DNA of 64,000 nt, from positions 1-64,000 of the forward strand of contig CAVWAK010000006.1 in NCBI GenBank assembly GCA_963752745.1, read 5' to 3'. Below the pieces are notes generated by a model, which saw only the letters and a list, made by a program, of their open reading frames with translations, ran no database searches and had not been told where the DNA came from. Position 1 is the stretch's first letter, and each line of letters starts with the position of its first letter. The translations under genes and the position numbers were made by a program. Shown piece by piece: positions 44,470-54,916 of the stretch. Origin of the DNA: Thiogranum sp963752745 (GTDB taxonomy: Bacteria > Pseudomonadota > Gammaproteobacteria > DSM-19610).

Positions 44470-44762
44470 AGTCCCGGCAGGGAAAACAAGCACGCCCGGC
44501 TGGTCGATTGTTTAGCGCAGGCGTTTTTTGAATGGTAAAACAGTGGCTTTGGAGAGCTTGTCTAAGGCTGCGTAGTCGCAAGCCCCGGGGCTCGTTATCC
44601 GCTGTGGTGGCTGGTTTGTTTTGCTATGAGTTCCCGGCCGATAAGCCGGAGTGCCTTGTCGCTGAATTTCATAAAAACGGAAATTACCTGTCAGTCTTAT
44701 ACTCGTTATCGACAGAATAATTAGCGGCGAAAAAGGAGGACTCTTGAGGTCGTATAAGGTCT

Positions 44763-45563
44763 CTAGCCGCGCAACTCTTCCGGCAGGTGAGGACGGATTT
44801 CACGCAACATGACCGGGAAGAGTTTTGGTGCGGCTGCAACTATATTGCCGCTTTTCATAAAGTCATGGCCACCGACGAAGTCACTGACCAGGCCACCGGC
44901 TTCACGAACCAGCAGTACGCCGGCGGCAATATCCCAGGGGTTGAGGCCGATTTCCCAAAAGCCGTCAAAACGCCCGGCGGCGACATAGGCGAGATCGAGC
45001 GCGGCTGATCCCGGACGACGGATGCCAGCACTGTCGGTAATCAGTGCCTTGAACATTTCCAGATAGCTTTCGAGATGCGTCTGATCTTTGTAAGGGAATC
45101 CGGTACCCAGCAGGGCACCTTGCAGGCCTGTCTGTTTGCTGACCCGGATGCGGCGATTGTCCAGGAAGGCACCACTTCCACGCGTAGCAGTGAAGAGTTC
45201 CTGGCGCATAGGGTCATAAATCACGGCCTGTTCGAGCCGACCCTTGTGCTGCAGGGCGATGGATACTGCGAACTGGGGGAACCCATGCAGAAAGTTGGTG
45301 GTGCCGTCCAGCGGGTCGATAATCCACTGATATTCGTCACCACTGCCGTGCTCACCACTTTCCTCGGCGAGTATGCCGTGATCTGGGTACGCTTTGCGGA
45401 TGATGGCAATGATTTCATCTTCGGCCTGGCGGTCAACCTCTGAAACGTAGTCATTACGCTCTTTACTGGCAATCGTAAGTTCATCAATGCGATTGGAATG
45501 CCGGACAATAATGTCGCCAGCATTACGCGCAGCGCGTACTGCGATGTTCAGCATGGGGTGCAT
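44763..45563 (-). CDS. suhB: Inositol-1-monophosphatase
   Basis: 266 residues from MHPMLNIAVRAARNAG, which matches the start of E. coli SuhB; an ATG two codons earlier (45569) is also open. The metal-binding motifs EESGEHG and WIIDPLDGTTNF and the C-terminal NPWDIAAGVLLVREAGG are present. It hydrolyses inositol phosphate; in E. coli it also takes part in ribosomal RNA transcription antitermination. The gene is monocistronic. Confidence 0.97.
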   Translation of the reverse strand: MHPMLNIAVRAARNAGDIIVRHSNRIDELTIASKERNDYVSEVDRQAEDEIIAIIRKAYPDHGILAEESGEHGSGDEYQWIIDPLDGTTNFLHGFPQFAVSIALQHKGRLEQAVIYDPMRQELFTATRGSGAFLDNRRIRVSKQTGLQGALLGTGFPYKDQTHLESYLEMFKALITDSAGIRRPGSAALDLAYVAAGRFDGFWEIGLNPWDIAAGVLLVREAGGLVSDFVGGHDFMKSGNIVAAAPKLFPVMLREIRPHLPEELRG

Positions 45564-45723
45564 ATTCATTGCGGGGACCAGATATTGAGTGGGCTGGCGA
45601 TTGTACCGGGTTGGCCGGGGACTGTGAATAGTGGGCCCTGCGGTGAATTGACTTTACCCCGGAGTCATTCAACCATGAGACTGTGGTGAACCATATGCGT
45701 ACCTTTTATAAGAGGGATAACTT

Positions 45724-46668
45724 ATGACTGTCTGGAACGGCCTGGGAAACCGGCTGAAACAATTGCTCGGTATCGAGCAGTCCTCGGTCAGCGGGCTGGA
45801 AAAAGCTGTCTCCGGTATCGGTGGACTGCTTGGGATTGTTGCCATTCTGATAGTCAGCGGGCCACTTTTGCATGAACCCGCTGGAGCGGTAGTGGTAGCC
45901 TCGATGGGCGCATCGGCGGTATTGCTGTTTGCAGTGCCGCACGGTCCTCTGTCCCAGCCATGGGCGCTGCTGGGTGGTCATCAGGTTTCAGCCTTTATTG
46001 GCGTCAGCTGCGCCATGCTCATTCCGGAGACAGTGCCGGCGGCGGGTATTGCGGTGGGGCTTTCCATAGCCGCCATGCACTTGATGCGATGTATCCATCC
46101 TCCAGGTGGTGCGACAGCGCTGGCCGCTGTCGTTGGTGGCTCGGAGGTGCAAAGCCTTGGTTACCAATACATGTTGACGCCAGTACTTCTGAACGTTGCC
46201 GTCATCTTGCTAGTGGCGGTTCTCTTTAATTACCCGTTTCGCTGGCGTCGTTACCCGGTAGCCCTGTCGAGGCTTGACGTTGGCCGGGAGGATATCGCGG
46301 GAGACCAGATGCTTGATCATGACCACCTCATGAGGGCGCTGGGAAAACTGGATACCTTTATGGATATCAGTGAGCAGGACTTGCTGAAAATATATCGTCT
46401 TGCCAGTGGTGGCAGTGAGGTGAGGTTGGCGGCTGAACAGATTCAGTCAGGCGCCTGCTACAGCAACGGTGCCTATGGTGCGGAATGGCAGGTGCGTGAG
46501 GTTCTTGAGATTGTCGCAGCCAGTGACAATCGGCAGATTGTCAGTTACCGGGTGCTTGCCGGCCACGGTCGAAAGACAGTGGGCAAGTGCGGGCTGATGG
46601 AGTTCTCTCGCTGGGCACACTACCGGGTGGTACGTAACGAAAACTCCTGGCAGCGCGTCACTGATTAA
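45724..46668 (+). CDS. HPP-family membrane protein
   Basis: A 314-residue protein. The N-terminal two thirds hold four to five membrane helices with the family motif ASMGASAVLLFAVPHGPLSQPW and the signature MRCIHPPGGATALAAV. The last 120 residues are soluble and may contain a small ligand-binding or regulatory part. HPP proteins include nitrite transporters in plastids and cyanobacteria; the substrate here is not known. RBS AGAGGG is 8 bases before the ATG. The stop overlaps the convergent L,D-transpeptidase by 4 bases. Confidence 0.8.
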   Translation: MTVWNGLGNRLKQLLGIEQSSVSGLEKAVSGIGGLLGIVAILIVSGPLLHEPAGAVVVASMGASAVLLFAVPHGPLSQPWALLGGHQVSAFIGVSCAMLIPETVPAAGIAVGLSIAAMHLMRCIHPPGGATALAAVVGGSEVQSLGYQYMLTPVLLNVAVILLVAVLFNYPFRWRRYPVALSRLDVGREDIAGDQMLDHDHLMRALGKLDTFMDISEQDLLKIYRLASGGSEVRLAAEQIQSGACYSNGAYGAEWQVREVLEIVAASDNRQIVSYRVLAGHGRKTVGKCGLMEFSRWAHYRVVRNENSWQRVTD

Positions 46669-48323
46669 TCAGCGAGGATCGGGCTGTCGCGAAACCGGAA
46701 CGGGCTGTTCAGCGCCTTGATGATCGCCGGGTCACGAGCATAGATATCCGGTTTGAAAATCACGTTGCCGTCGGCGCTAGCGTCAACAGTCCAGTACAGC
46801 AGCAGCACGGTGATGGGTTTTTTCAGGTTGATCCTGGTAGTTTTCCGGGATTCTACGACTTCGAGTAATCGTTCCTTCGTCCAGACCGGGTCATCCAGTA
46901 ACAGCTCGGCAAACTCAAAGGGATGTTGTACGCGAATACAGCCGGAGCTGAAGGCGCGCGCGTCACGGTCAAACAGGCTGCGGCTCGGTGTGTCGTGCAG
47001 GTAGACTGCGTGTTTGTTGGGGAACATGAATTTGATGCGGCCAAGGGCATTCTTTGGGCCAGGCCTCTGGCGGATCAGGTAAGGAAAGGGCTTGGCCGGG
47101 TACTGGCTCCAGTCAATGCTGGCCGGGTCGACGGGTTTACCGCTGAAGGTAAGTACTTCCATATTCTTGTTGCGCAGGTAGTCAGGGTCCTTCCTGATTT
47201 TGGGCAGGGTATCCTGTTTCAGTATGGTTGGCGGCACCGTCCAGGTTGGATTGACCTCAAGGTAACGGATGGTGTCCCTGAATACCGGCGTTTTACGGTA
47301 CGGCTTGCCGACCTGTGCGCGCGTAGACCAGACGCTCTTGCCGCTGCGTGAATAGTTGACCCTGAACCCGGCGATATCAGTAATCACATAGTTGTCGGGG
47401 AGGTTGCGGAGCACCCAGCGGGCACGTTCCAGATTGGCGCGTAACTGATCGATGCGGGCCTTGACCGGTATGTTCATGGCTGCCAGCGTTCCCGGTCCTA
47501 CGATACCGTCAGCTGTCAGTCCATGGTTTTGCTGGAAGCGGTTCACTGCATTTTCCAGGTGGTCATCGAATTGGGTCGATGCTGTGCCGCCATGCAGTTC
47601 GCCGGACGCTGCAAGTCGTCGGCGCACGGCATTGACACGCTCACTGGACATGCCGGGTTTCAGGGTTGGACCGTCTGTAATCTGCGGCCAGCCACCCTGT
47701 GCTTCAATCTGGCGGTAGTGTGCCAGAGCCTTTTTCATGCGCGTATAAATCGGGTTCCCGGGGCGTAATTCATCGATCAGCTGTGGAAGTGTGGCCAGTT
47801 CTATGGCGCGGGACATGGCAAGAATGCTGTCCAGATCGCCCAGTGTTTGGGTCATATTCCAGTTAGCATCCAGTTCTTCAGGGTTAACTTTACCATCTTG
47901 CAGGTGGTAGCCAAGTCGAATCAGGCTGTCGCTGAGCAGCAGGTCGTATTCTGCCCGGGTGACCGGGTTGGACTTGCCCGCCAGTTCAGTGCGCAGCGCC
48001 TGCAAGGTAGACAGATGGTAGTCCTGGCTGTCCAGTCCATCTGCATCAATGTTCTCGAGGATATCAATCAGCTGATCGGCGGCCAGCGGATTCGTCCACA
48101 CAGGTGTGTAATCACGGCGTTCATACAGGGCTGGCAGCACGATCACAGAAGCTATGTGGCCGCTCCCAATGCTCACTGGTGAGCCATCGCGTATCTGTGA
48201 GACTCGGGTCCGGATTTCGTCCCGCTCCGGCGAGGAGGGAGTGGCGAATATTGCTGGTGCGGCAGTAAGCATCAGCAGAAAGACCAGGATTTGCTGGAGT
48301 CTGGAACAGGTTGAATTGTGCAC
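46665..48323 (-). CDS. YcbB/LdtD-type L,D-transpeptidase
   Basis: A 552-residue protein with an N-terminal signal sequence (LQQILVFLLMLTAAPAIFA), a long helical region, a peptidoglycan-binding domain (FQQNHGLTADGIVGPGTLAAMN), and a YkuD catalytic domain. The catalytic block is HDTPSRSLFDRDARAFSSGCIRVQ, split by residues with the nucleophile Cys in SSGCIRV. It cross-links meso-diaminopimelate residues in the periplasm. The size and order match E. coli LdtD (YcbB). Confidence 0.92.
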   Translation of the reverse strand: MHNSTCSRLQQILVFLLMLTAAPAIFATPSSPERDEIRTRVSQIRDGSPVSIGSGHIASVIVLPALYERRDYTPVWTNPLAADQLIDILENIDADGLDSQDYHLSTLQALRTELAGKSNPVTRAEYDLLLSDSLIRLGYHLQDGKVNPEELDANWNMTQTLGDLDSILAMSRAIELATLPQLIDELRPGNPIYTRMKKALAHYRQIEAQGGWPQITDGPTLKPGMSSERVNAVRRRLAASGELHGGTASTQFDDHLENAVNRFQQNHGLTADGIVGPGTLAAMNIPVKARIDQLRANLERARWVLRNLPDNYVITDIAGFRVNYSRSGKSVWSTRAQVGKPYRKTPVFRDTIRYLEVNPTWTVPPTILKQDTLPKIRKDPDYLRNKNMEVLTFSGKPVDPASIDWSQYPAKPFPYLIRQRPGPKNALGRIKFMFPNKHAVYLHDTPSRSLFDRDARAFSSGCIRVQHPFEFAELLLDDPVWTKERLLEVVESRKTTRINLKKPITVLLLYWTVDASADGNVIFKPDIYARDPAIIKALNSPFRFRDSPILAD

Positions 48324-48551
48324 GCGATTTGGTTCCTGTGTCGCAGTTGGAAGCTGTAGCCGGGAAGCAGCCTACACCAGTTGCCGGTTCCGCAGAAGTG
48401 ACCTCGAATGTGAAATTGTGTTTCAGAACTGGTTAATTGACCATAATCATGGTCTATAATGGCCTAGTCTGTTACCCTTCTGAGCCTGAAAATCGAGAGA
48501 AATCACGCTCTTTTTCAATAAAATGATACCAAGACATTATGAGGAGTCACT

Positions 48552-49235
48552 ATGTCACACCTGATCCACAAAACAGCCATTGCCGCGGGCATCGCTTTTG
48601 CGATGACGACTTCCGCATATGCGGTGGACAATCTGACCGTTGATGGTTATGCGAAGAATTCATCTGGTGAAACCTGGACGTCCAGTTCCGGCGAATGCGT
48701 CAGAACTACCTACGAAGATACCCAGGAGCTGCTTGAATCCTGTGGCTACGAAGTTGTTGTCACGGAATCGGTTGCCGTCGATAACCAGCCGGCCGGCGCA
48801 GGTGTGGCTGTTATGGAAGAGACCCAGGTTGTCAAAAGTGGTCAAGTGCTCGCTGACAAGACGGAAATTGTCGCAGAAGCCTTTATCCAGAACCTCGAGT
48901 TTGAATTTGGCAGTGCCGACCTGACAGCAGCTGATCAGCGTGAACTGGACGGGGTTATTGCAAAACTGGATCCATATCGCCCAATGCTGCGTGATAAACT
49001 AGCTCACATCAACGTCATCGGGCACACCGATTCCGTCGGCGCGGCTGATTTTAACCAGGGGCTGTCAGAGCGCCGTGCCAAGTCGGTTGCCAGCTACCTC
49101 GAAACCGATGGCCAGGTGCGTCCCGAACGGATGGAGATAAGCGGTCGTGGTGAAACTGATCCGATGGCCGACAATGGTACCGATGAAGGACGCGCGATGA
49201 ACCGCCGCGTGGTTATCGAGGTCATCAAGCACTGA
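48552..49235 (+). CDS. OmpA-family outer membrane/periplasmic protein
   Basis: A 227-residue protein with a signal peptide (AAGIAFAMTTSAYA) and no OmpA beta-barrel. A short Cys-containing N-terminal region (SSSGECVRTTYEDTQE) is followed by an OmpA-like peptidoglycan-binding domain with HTDSVGAADFNQGLSERRAKSV and NRRVVIEV. It would anchor the cell wall to the outer membrane. A GGAG site lies 6 bases before the ATG. A terminator follows 60 bases after the stop. Confidence 0.9.
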   Translation: MSHLIHKTAIAAGIAFAMTTSAYAVDNLTVDGYAKNSSGETWTSSSGECVRTTYEDTQELLESCGYEVVVTESVAVDNQPAGAGVAVMEETQVVKSGQVLADKTEIVAEAFIQNLEFEFGSADLTAADQRELDGVIAKLDPYRPMLRDKLAHINVIGHTDSVGAADFNQGLSERRAKSVASYLETDGQVRPERMEISGRGETDPMADNGTDEGRAMNRRVVIEVIKH

Positions 49236-49295
49236 TAATGCTTTTCTCACAGGCACAAAGTCACTCAGTTGGTGGCGGCCTGTAGTAAAGTCACT

Positions 49296-49330
49296 AACCG
49301 GGGCCGGCTATGTCGGACCCCGGTTTTTTT
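49296..49330 (+). terminator. Rho-independent terminator after the OmpA-like gene
   Basis: ACCGGGG pairs with CCCCGGT, with an inner CCG/CGG extension, followed by TTTTTTT. It sits about 60 bases past the OmpA-like stop and just before the AsmA-like reading frame. Confidence 0.85.
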
Positions 49331-52300
49331 ATGTGTGTTTCAGGGAATAATCTGTTGCCATCGAAACTGGTTAAAACCATTGCAATCGGTATTCCGGCGT
49401 TTGTTGCTGTATTGCTGGTCAGTATCGTCGCTGGCTTTTTCCTCGTTAGTGAAGAGGTGCTTACCGGGTGGCTGGTACAGTCCATCAAGACCAGGGCTGA
49501 TGCAGATATTACTTACGAGTCGATACGCCTGGAACGCGGCCTCACTACCCGGATAGACATTGAGCAGTTTGAAGTTGTCGCGCATGACAAAAGTTACCGG
49601 GTGGACAGCAGTTACCTCAGGCTGTCGGTACGTTTGCCACAGTTACTGTTCGCTCGTCTGGATTTTCCATCACTGGACATCGGTGATACCCGTGTCCATA
49701 TCCAGGGCGACACGGAGGGCGATACCCGCGATTGGCCGAGCCCCGGCATTGATCTGGATGCCCTGCGCCTGAGACCGGTATTGCACGAGGTTAGTCTGGC
49801 GAATCTGTCGATATCCTCTGAAGATAGTCAATGGAAGCTGCCATCCGGTAGTAGTATCAGCGAGCTCAGTTTCCAATTGACACCCGATCATAATGTTCCG
49901 GAGCTGTCGGCGGATATTGAAATTGTTGATGAAAAACTGCACGTCACTGCATCTTTGCCTGATTTTCATCAGTCGATCGGCAAGCAACACTTGCCGTTCA
50001 ATATCCGGATTAACAGACCCTTTGCCACGTTCAACTTGCAGGGGAGCATGGACTTTAGCAAAGCGGACTCCGTTATAAAGGCTACGCTCGATTTGCAGGT
50101 TGATGAGCTGGACAAGCTGTCTACGACCGGCGCCTTGAAAATTCCCGGTAGTCTGAAACTTACCGCAGCGATCGATGGCACTTTTGACAAGTTGCCTGCC
50201 GAGTCAGTCAGTGGTCAATGGCAGGCTGGAGATGCCGGCGAAGCAGAGTTGAGCGGCCGCATTGACAATCTGATTGGTATGGAAGGTATTGCACTTGCAT
50301 TAAAGGTGCGTACCGGAAAAGCAGACTGGCTGCAGCCGCATTTTCCAGAGAGCATGGCGGTCATCAATAAAGCTGCGCTGTCACTTTCTCTTGCTGGAAA
50401 CGACGATCGATTGATGGCCGAGGATGTGCAGCTCAAAGCGTATACTGCGGATAATCTGGATATTGAACTGTCCGGGGGCTTTGGACTCGTAAAGTCAGAG
50501 TCAGTTGGTTACGACATAGAAAACATCAAGGCGAAGCTTAACTTCAAGTCGCCGACGACTCGTGCAGCTCGCGCGTTGCTGTTCGAGCAGATACCGGAAT
50601 TTGGTGCCGTTCAGGCCAGCGCGGATATCAATTCGAAACAGGGTCACCCCACCTTTAGTAATGTCAGTGTGAAAACACGTCATCCGCTCGGCATCAAGGC
50701 GAGTATCAGTGGTGTCATTGATAGTTTCCCGCTGAACCCGGACAGTCCCAACAAGGGCTACCACCTTGACGTAACCATACAATCACCGCGAATCGAAACC
50801 GGTGCTGGATGTTCTGAATCTGGATCGCACGCTGCAGGGCCCTTTTGATATCGCATTCAGGATCGAGGGAGATACGCCTGCGTTGCAGCTGAATGCTATC
50901 CGCCTTAACGCAGGTAGCAAGCAGGCGCTTGACATAAAAGCCGATGGCAAAATGCTGTTTGGCGACTGGTCCCGGAAAGATCCGCTGGATTCGCTGGATC
51001 TCTCGATTGATATTTACAGTCATACCACGCAGGCATTCGGATCATTTTTTCACGAGCAATGGCCGGATGTGGGTGGGCTGAAAATGCATGCCCGGATACA
51101 CAGTCACGCCGGTAAGCATCGGATAGATGACTACTCACTGACTACGCTGGAGGGTGCCAGCGTGCAAGTATCAATGACCGGTAGTGCAGCAGATCTAACC
51201 ATTTTTGAGGCGCCGTTTGTTAGCGACATGCAAGTAACGTTTGTTGCTCAGGGAGCGGATACGGCTGATCTGAACAGGCTGTTCGGGCTGGGCGAAAATG
51301 TCATTCCGCCTATCGGTGCCTTCAAGGTCGAGCTCGAATTTACCGGGAATGACGATACCATAATTGTGAAGAATGTGCGGGCGCGAGCTGGTAGCAGGAT
51401 GTACTGCAGGTAACCGCAAATGGTCACCTGGGTAAGCTCGATCGCCAGACTGGCTGGTATTTTTACGATGCCGATCTCAAACTGACGGCTGATTCTCTTA
51501 GCAGCCAGGCACTGGCCAGGACCTGGGGATATAGTCTGCCGCCGTTCGGTCCGCTGAGCGGAACAGCAGAAATTCACGCCTATGGGCAAGAGTTTCGGGC
51601 TGCGATAGGTTGCTGCTGCGCGTGGGCGCTGATACCAGCTGATCCAGTGCTGATAGCGCAGGGTAAGGTCGGCGATCTGTACCAGCTCAAGGATGTCGAT
51701 ATCGACGTAAAGCTGAATATCGACGGGCACAATCTCGCGGCCTTTGCGGATCAGCACAGTCTTAAAGACCTGGCACCGATCAATGGTGAGTTGCATGTGG
51801 CAGACAAAAACGGGTTGCTGGGCATACAGACTTTACAGCTGGTCAGTGACCACCCTGATCTGAGTATTGATGTTAACGGTCGGTATCCTGACATTTACAA
51901 GCCAGAGACTTTACAGCTTAAAGCCGATATTAAAGCCCGCGACCTGGCATTGGTTGGTGCCCTGTTTGATCAACAGTGGCCCGACTATGGCCCGCTGACC
52001 ATGCAGGGCAACGTCGGACGGGAGAATAACCGGGTGCGGTTGAATACCAATATCCGTGCCGGGGAAAAAGGTCTGGATGCCGATCTGCATGGTGATTTTA
52101 GCTGTCGACCCGCCCAGTCTGGCCGGCAAGCTGACTGTCCACCATCTGTCCTTGCCGGACTTCTACGAAGAGGCGGCGAAGGCGCGTGAGGAGCGGCTGA
52201 AGGACAAGAAGAAACTCAAGGAACCGGTATTCTCAAAGGATCCAATAGCGTTTGATTACCTGAATAAATTTGATCTTGCGCTGGCTGTTGACGTGCCGAC

Positions 52301-53142
52301 CTTTGATCCCAACGACTCGGAGGCAGTGTCCGCCGAATCCACCATCCGGGTGAAATCCGGCGTGCTGACGCTGCGACCTGCCGTCATCCGCTACCCCAAG
52401 GGCGCGCTGGATCTCGACCTGAGTATCGATACGCGCCAAACGCCCCGGCTGGAGTTCAAGGCGTCCGGGGACGGTATCAACCCCTGGCTGGGGCTGAAAG
52501 CCCAGCCAAATAAAGACAAGCCTGCTTTCGATGCAGACGCTTAAAGCGGATATTAGTGTGTCAGCGCAGGGCCAGAGCCCACATCAACTGGCATCATCGC
52601 TCGATGGTTCGCTGTATGTGACGATCACCAACGGCAAGCTGCGCCGGTCGTTAACTGATCTGCTTGTTTGTCGATATTGTCGGCTGGACGGCTACGCATC
52701 TGACGGACCGGAAGTATCTCGATATGCGTTGCGGCGTTGCCGATTTTACCGCCACGCAAGGTGTTATCAAGACCAACGGCTTTTTCATCGATACCAAGAA
52801 TATTGCGATCACCGGCGACGGCACGATTGATCTGGGCAAAGAAGACAATTGATTACGTATTCCTGCCGAAGAAAAAGAGTCGCATCGTACTCAAGGCGGA
52901 ACCGGTAAAAGTTACCGGCTCGCTGAGGAGATCCCTCGGTAACAGCTGTTCCGGTTAAATCGGCGGCGTTGACATTCGGGACGCTGATTTTCGCACCCTA
53001 TGTCTTTGTCGGTATGACAGCGTCCGAATATCTGAAAGGGAAAGTGAATTCCAAGGATGAGGATACGCCCTGCCTGTTGTATGAAAGAAAGCGTCCCGTG
53101 CCAGAGGCACCGGTCGGGGAGGCATATCCGGAAAATGATTGA
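49331..53142 (+). pseudogene. AsmA-family envelope protein with at least seven frame breaks
   Basis: Joined fragments give an about 1,270-residue AsmA-like protein. An N-terminal membrane helix (IPAFVAVLLVSIVAGFFLV) is followed by repeated AsmA beta-blocks and a conserved C-terminal part (DIVGWTATHLTDRKY, TNGFFIDTKNIAITGDG, VPVKSAALTFGTLIFAP). The frame changes near 50800, 51400, 51600-51660, 52105, 52535, 52665, 52850 and 52925. Between breaks the frames are free of stops. AsmA proteins carry phospholipid toward the outer membrane. The ATG at 49331 is the first outside the upstream terminator. This is a true pseudogene or a badly sequenced gene. Confidence 0.65.
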
Positions 53143-53201
53143 AGCTGTGCTATAAACCGGCTGGAGCTTCCAGCAAAACTGTAACCGAGGAGTACTCCAC
53201 C

Positions 53202-53768
53202 ATGACCAGAATCCTGTCTGTTCTCTTTCTGATATCAAGCGCCTGGCTGCTGGGTGGTTGTGCAACTGCGCCTACCAGCGACATCGAGGTCAACGCGCAA
53301 ACCTCACCTGACTACACACCTGCCGAGTACAAGACCTACGCCTGGCTGGCCACGGCCGAGATTATCAATGACGCTGAAGGCAATTGGGAACCACCAAAGT
53401 TCGATGCGGATGCCGAGATAAAACGGCTTATCGACCGGGAGATGCAGGCCCGCGGCATCAAACAAGTGGCTGCTTTCCCCAACGTATTCGTCGCTTTCGC
53501 AGCGGGTGTTGATATGGACCGCCTCGAATTGAAGGAAGATCCCAGACAGAAAATCGAAGTCCTGCAGAATGCACCCAAAGGGGCTCTGGCGGTGATGCTG
53601 ATCGACGGTGCGACAGGGAATCCCGTCTGGGCAGGAGCTGCCATCGGTGATGTCAAGGCTAACCGCACGCCTGAAGAGAGCAAGGTGCGGCTTGAATATG
53701 CCGTCAGGCAGATGTTCAGGGAATTGCCCGGGGGCGAGAAAACGAATATGGAGTCATCGGATTACTAG
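53202..53768 (+). CDS. DUF4136 lipoprotein
   Basis: 188 residues from the ATG at 53202. A lipoprotein signal (LFLISSAWLLGGC, lipobox LGGC) is followed by the DUF4136 pattern: YTPAEYKTYAWL near the start, REMQARGIKQV in the middle and VWAGAAIGDV with a C-terminal helix. The family is a periplasmic domain of unknown role, probably attached to the outer membrane. It begins 60 bases after the AsmA-like frame. Confidence 0.85.
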   Translation: MTRILSVLFLISSAWLLGGCATAPTSDIEVNAQTSPDYTPAEYKTYAWLATAEIINDAEGNWEPPKFDADAEIKRLIDREMQARGIKQVAAFPNVFVAFAAGVDMDRLELKEDPRQKIEVLQNAPKGALAVMLIDGATGNPVWAGAAIGDVKANRTPEESKVRLEYAVRQMFRELPGGEKTNMESSDY

Positions 53769-53889
53769 GTAAACGACCTGCAATTGAAGTGGTAATGAAG
53801 TGGGTGATGCGCACCGGAAATTTGCTAGAATCAGCATTGGATCTTCGTTACCGCAGGGTCGGGCAGGTTGAACAGTCGCGAGGTTAATC

Positions 53890-54381
53890 ATGAAGAAAAT
53901 AAAAAGTTTGTTGTTCGCTGGCGGGTTGGTCACCTGTCTTCCCGTTATTCTGAATGCTCAGGACCTGATGATCTATCCGGCCAAGGGTCAGAGCGATCAG
54001 CAACAGGAAAAAGACAAGTTTGAATGCTACGGTTTTGCCAAGAAGCAATCGGGCTTTGATCCCATGGCCTTGCCGACCACAAGCACAGCGCCACCACCCA
54101 GGGAAGCGCAGCAGGGAGGTGTCGGCCGTGGTGCAGTAGGAGGTGGTCTGGGTGGTGCGTTGATTGGTGCGATCGCCGGTGATACCAAAAAAGGTGCCGC
54201 TATTGGTGCGGTCGGAGGTGGGCTTGTTGGCGGCATGCGTAGTAGTGAACAGAAGCAGCGTGAGGCACACAATCGCCAGCAGTGGGAGCAGTCTGAGTCC
54301 CAGGGGTACGCCAACAACCGCAATAATTACAACCGGGCCTACGCTGCGTGTCTTGAAGGCCGCGGTTATACCGTGCGCTGA
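53890..54381 (+). CDS. Glycine-zipper exported protein
   Basis: A 163-residue protein with a signal peptide (LLFAGGLVTCLPVILNA), a conserved QEKDKFECYGFAKKQSGFDP segment, and a glycine-zipper stretch (GGGLGGALIGAIAGDTKKGA and a second GGGLVGGM). It ends with a Cys-containing YAACLEGRGYTV. Such zippers pack transmembrane or lipoprotein helices; the exact role is unknown. It is followed after 18 bases by another exported protein. Confidence 0.82.
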   Translation: MKKIKSLLFAGGLVTCLPVILNAQDLMIYPAKGQSDQQQEKDKFECYGFAKKQSGFDPMALPTTSTAPPPREAQQGGVGRGAVGGGLGGALIGAIAGDTKKGAAIGAVGGGLVGGMRSSEQKQREAHNRQQWEQSESQGYANNRNNYNRAYAACLEGRGYTVR

Positions 54382-54399
54382 GCGGTAGGAGAATCAATC

Positions 54400-54828
54400 A
54401 TGAAAAAACTGTATATGCAGGGTTTGACACTGGTGCTGGCGGTACTGCCGCTGACGGTGAGTGCTGACGATTTCGATGGATCAAAGCCGTTTCTCTGTGC
54501 GACGATCGACGTGATGGAGTGTGTGCCTGTGGCAGGTTGTCAGCGTGTTAGCGCCGATGCCGTCGATGCGCCACGATTTATCAAAGTGGATCTGGGCAAC
54601 AAGACCATGAGTGCCCGCTTCGCAGGCGGTGAACGCACTAGCGAGATTGAACGCCATGAATCAGTGGATGGCAAGCTGATGCTCCAGGGTGTTGAGGATG
54701 GCAGTGAAAAAGAGCGTGACGGCGTCGGTTGGACACTGTCCGTGGCGAAAGACCGCGGCGATATGGTGTTGACTGGCTCGGGAGATAACGTCGGGTTTGT
54801 GATATTCGGATCTTGCACGCATCTCTAA
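54400..54828 (+). CDS. Exported protein of unknown function
   Basis: A 142-residue protein with a signal peptide (GLTLVLAVLPLTVSA) and mature beta-rich sequence. Conserved-looking cysteines fall in FLCATIDVMECVPVAGCQ, and one more lies near the C-terminus (FGSCTHL). I do not recognise a domain. Its place after the glycine-zipper gene suggests a shared transcript and a periplasmic role. Confidence 0.7.
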   Translation: MKKLYMQGLTLVLAVLPLTVSADDFDGSKPFLCATIDVMECVPVAGCQRVSADAVDAPRFIKVDLGNKTMSARFAGGERTSEIERHESVDGKLMLQGVEDGSEKERDGVGWTLSVAKDRGDMVLTGSGDNVGFVIFGSCTHL

Positions 54829-54916
54829 GCGGATTGGAGTGCTTACGTATCCCAATGACCGCTTACCGGCCAGGAAGCCGGGTGCCGATATGCTGACGGG
54901 TATTCTATAGAGCACT

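Noticed and set aside
44532..44720. 62-codon + strand frame between the Cys-rich gene and suhB
   Set aside because: No ribosome site and no recognisable composition; likely chance.
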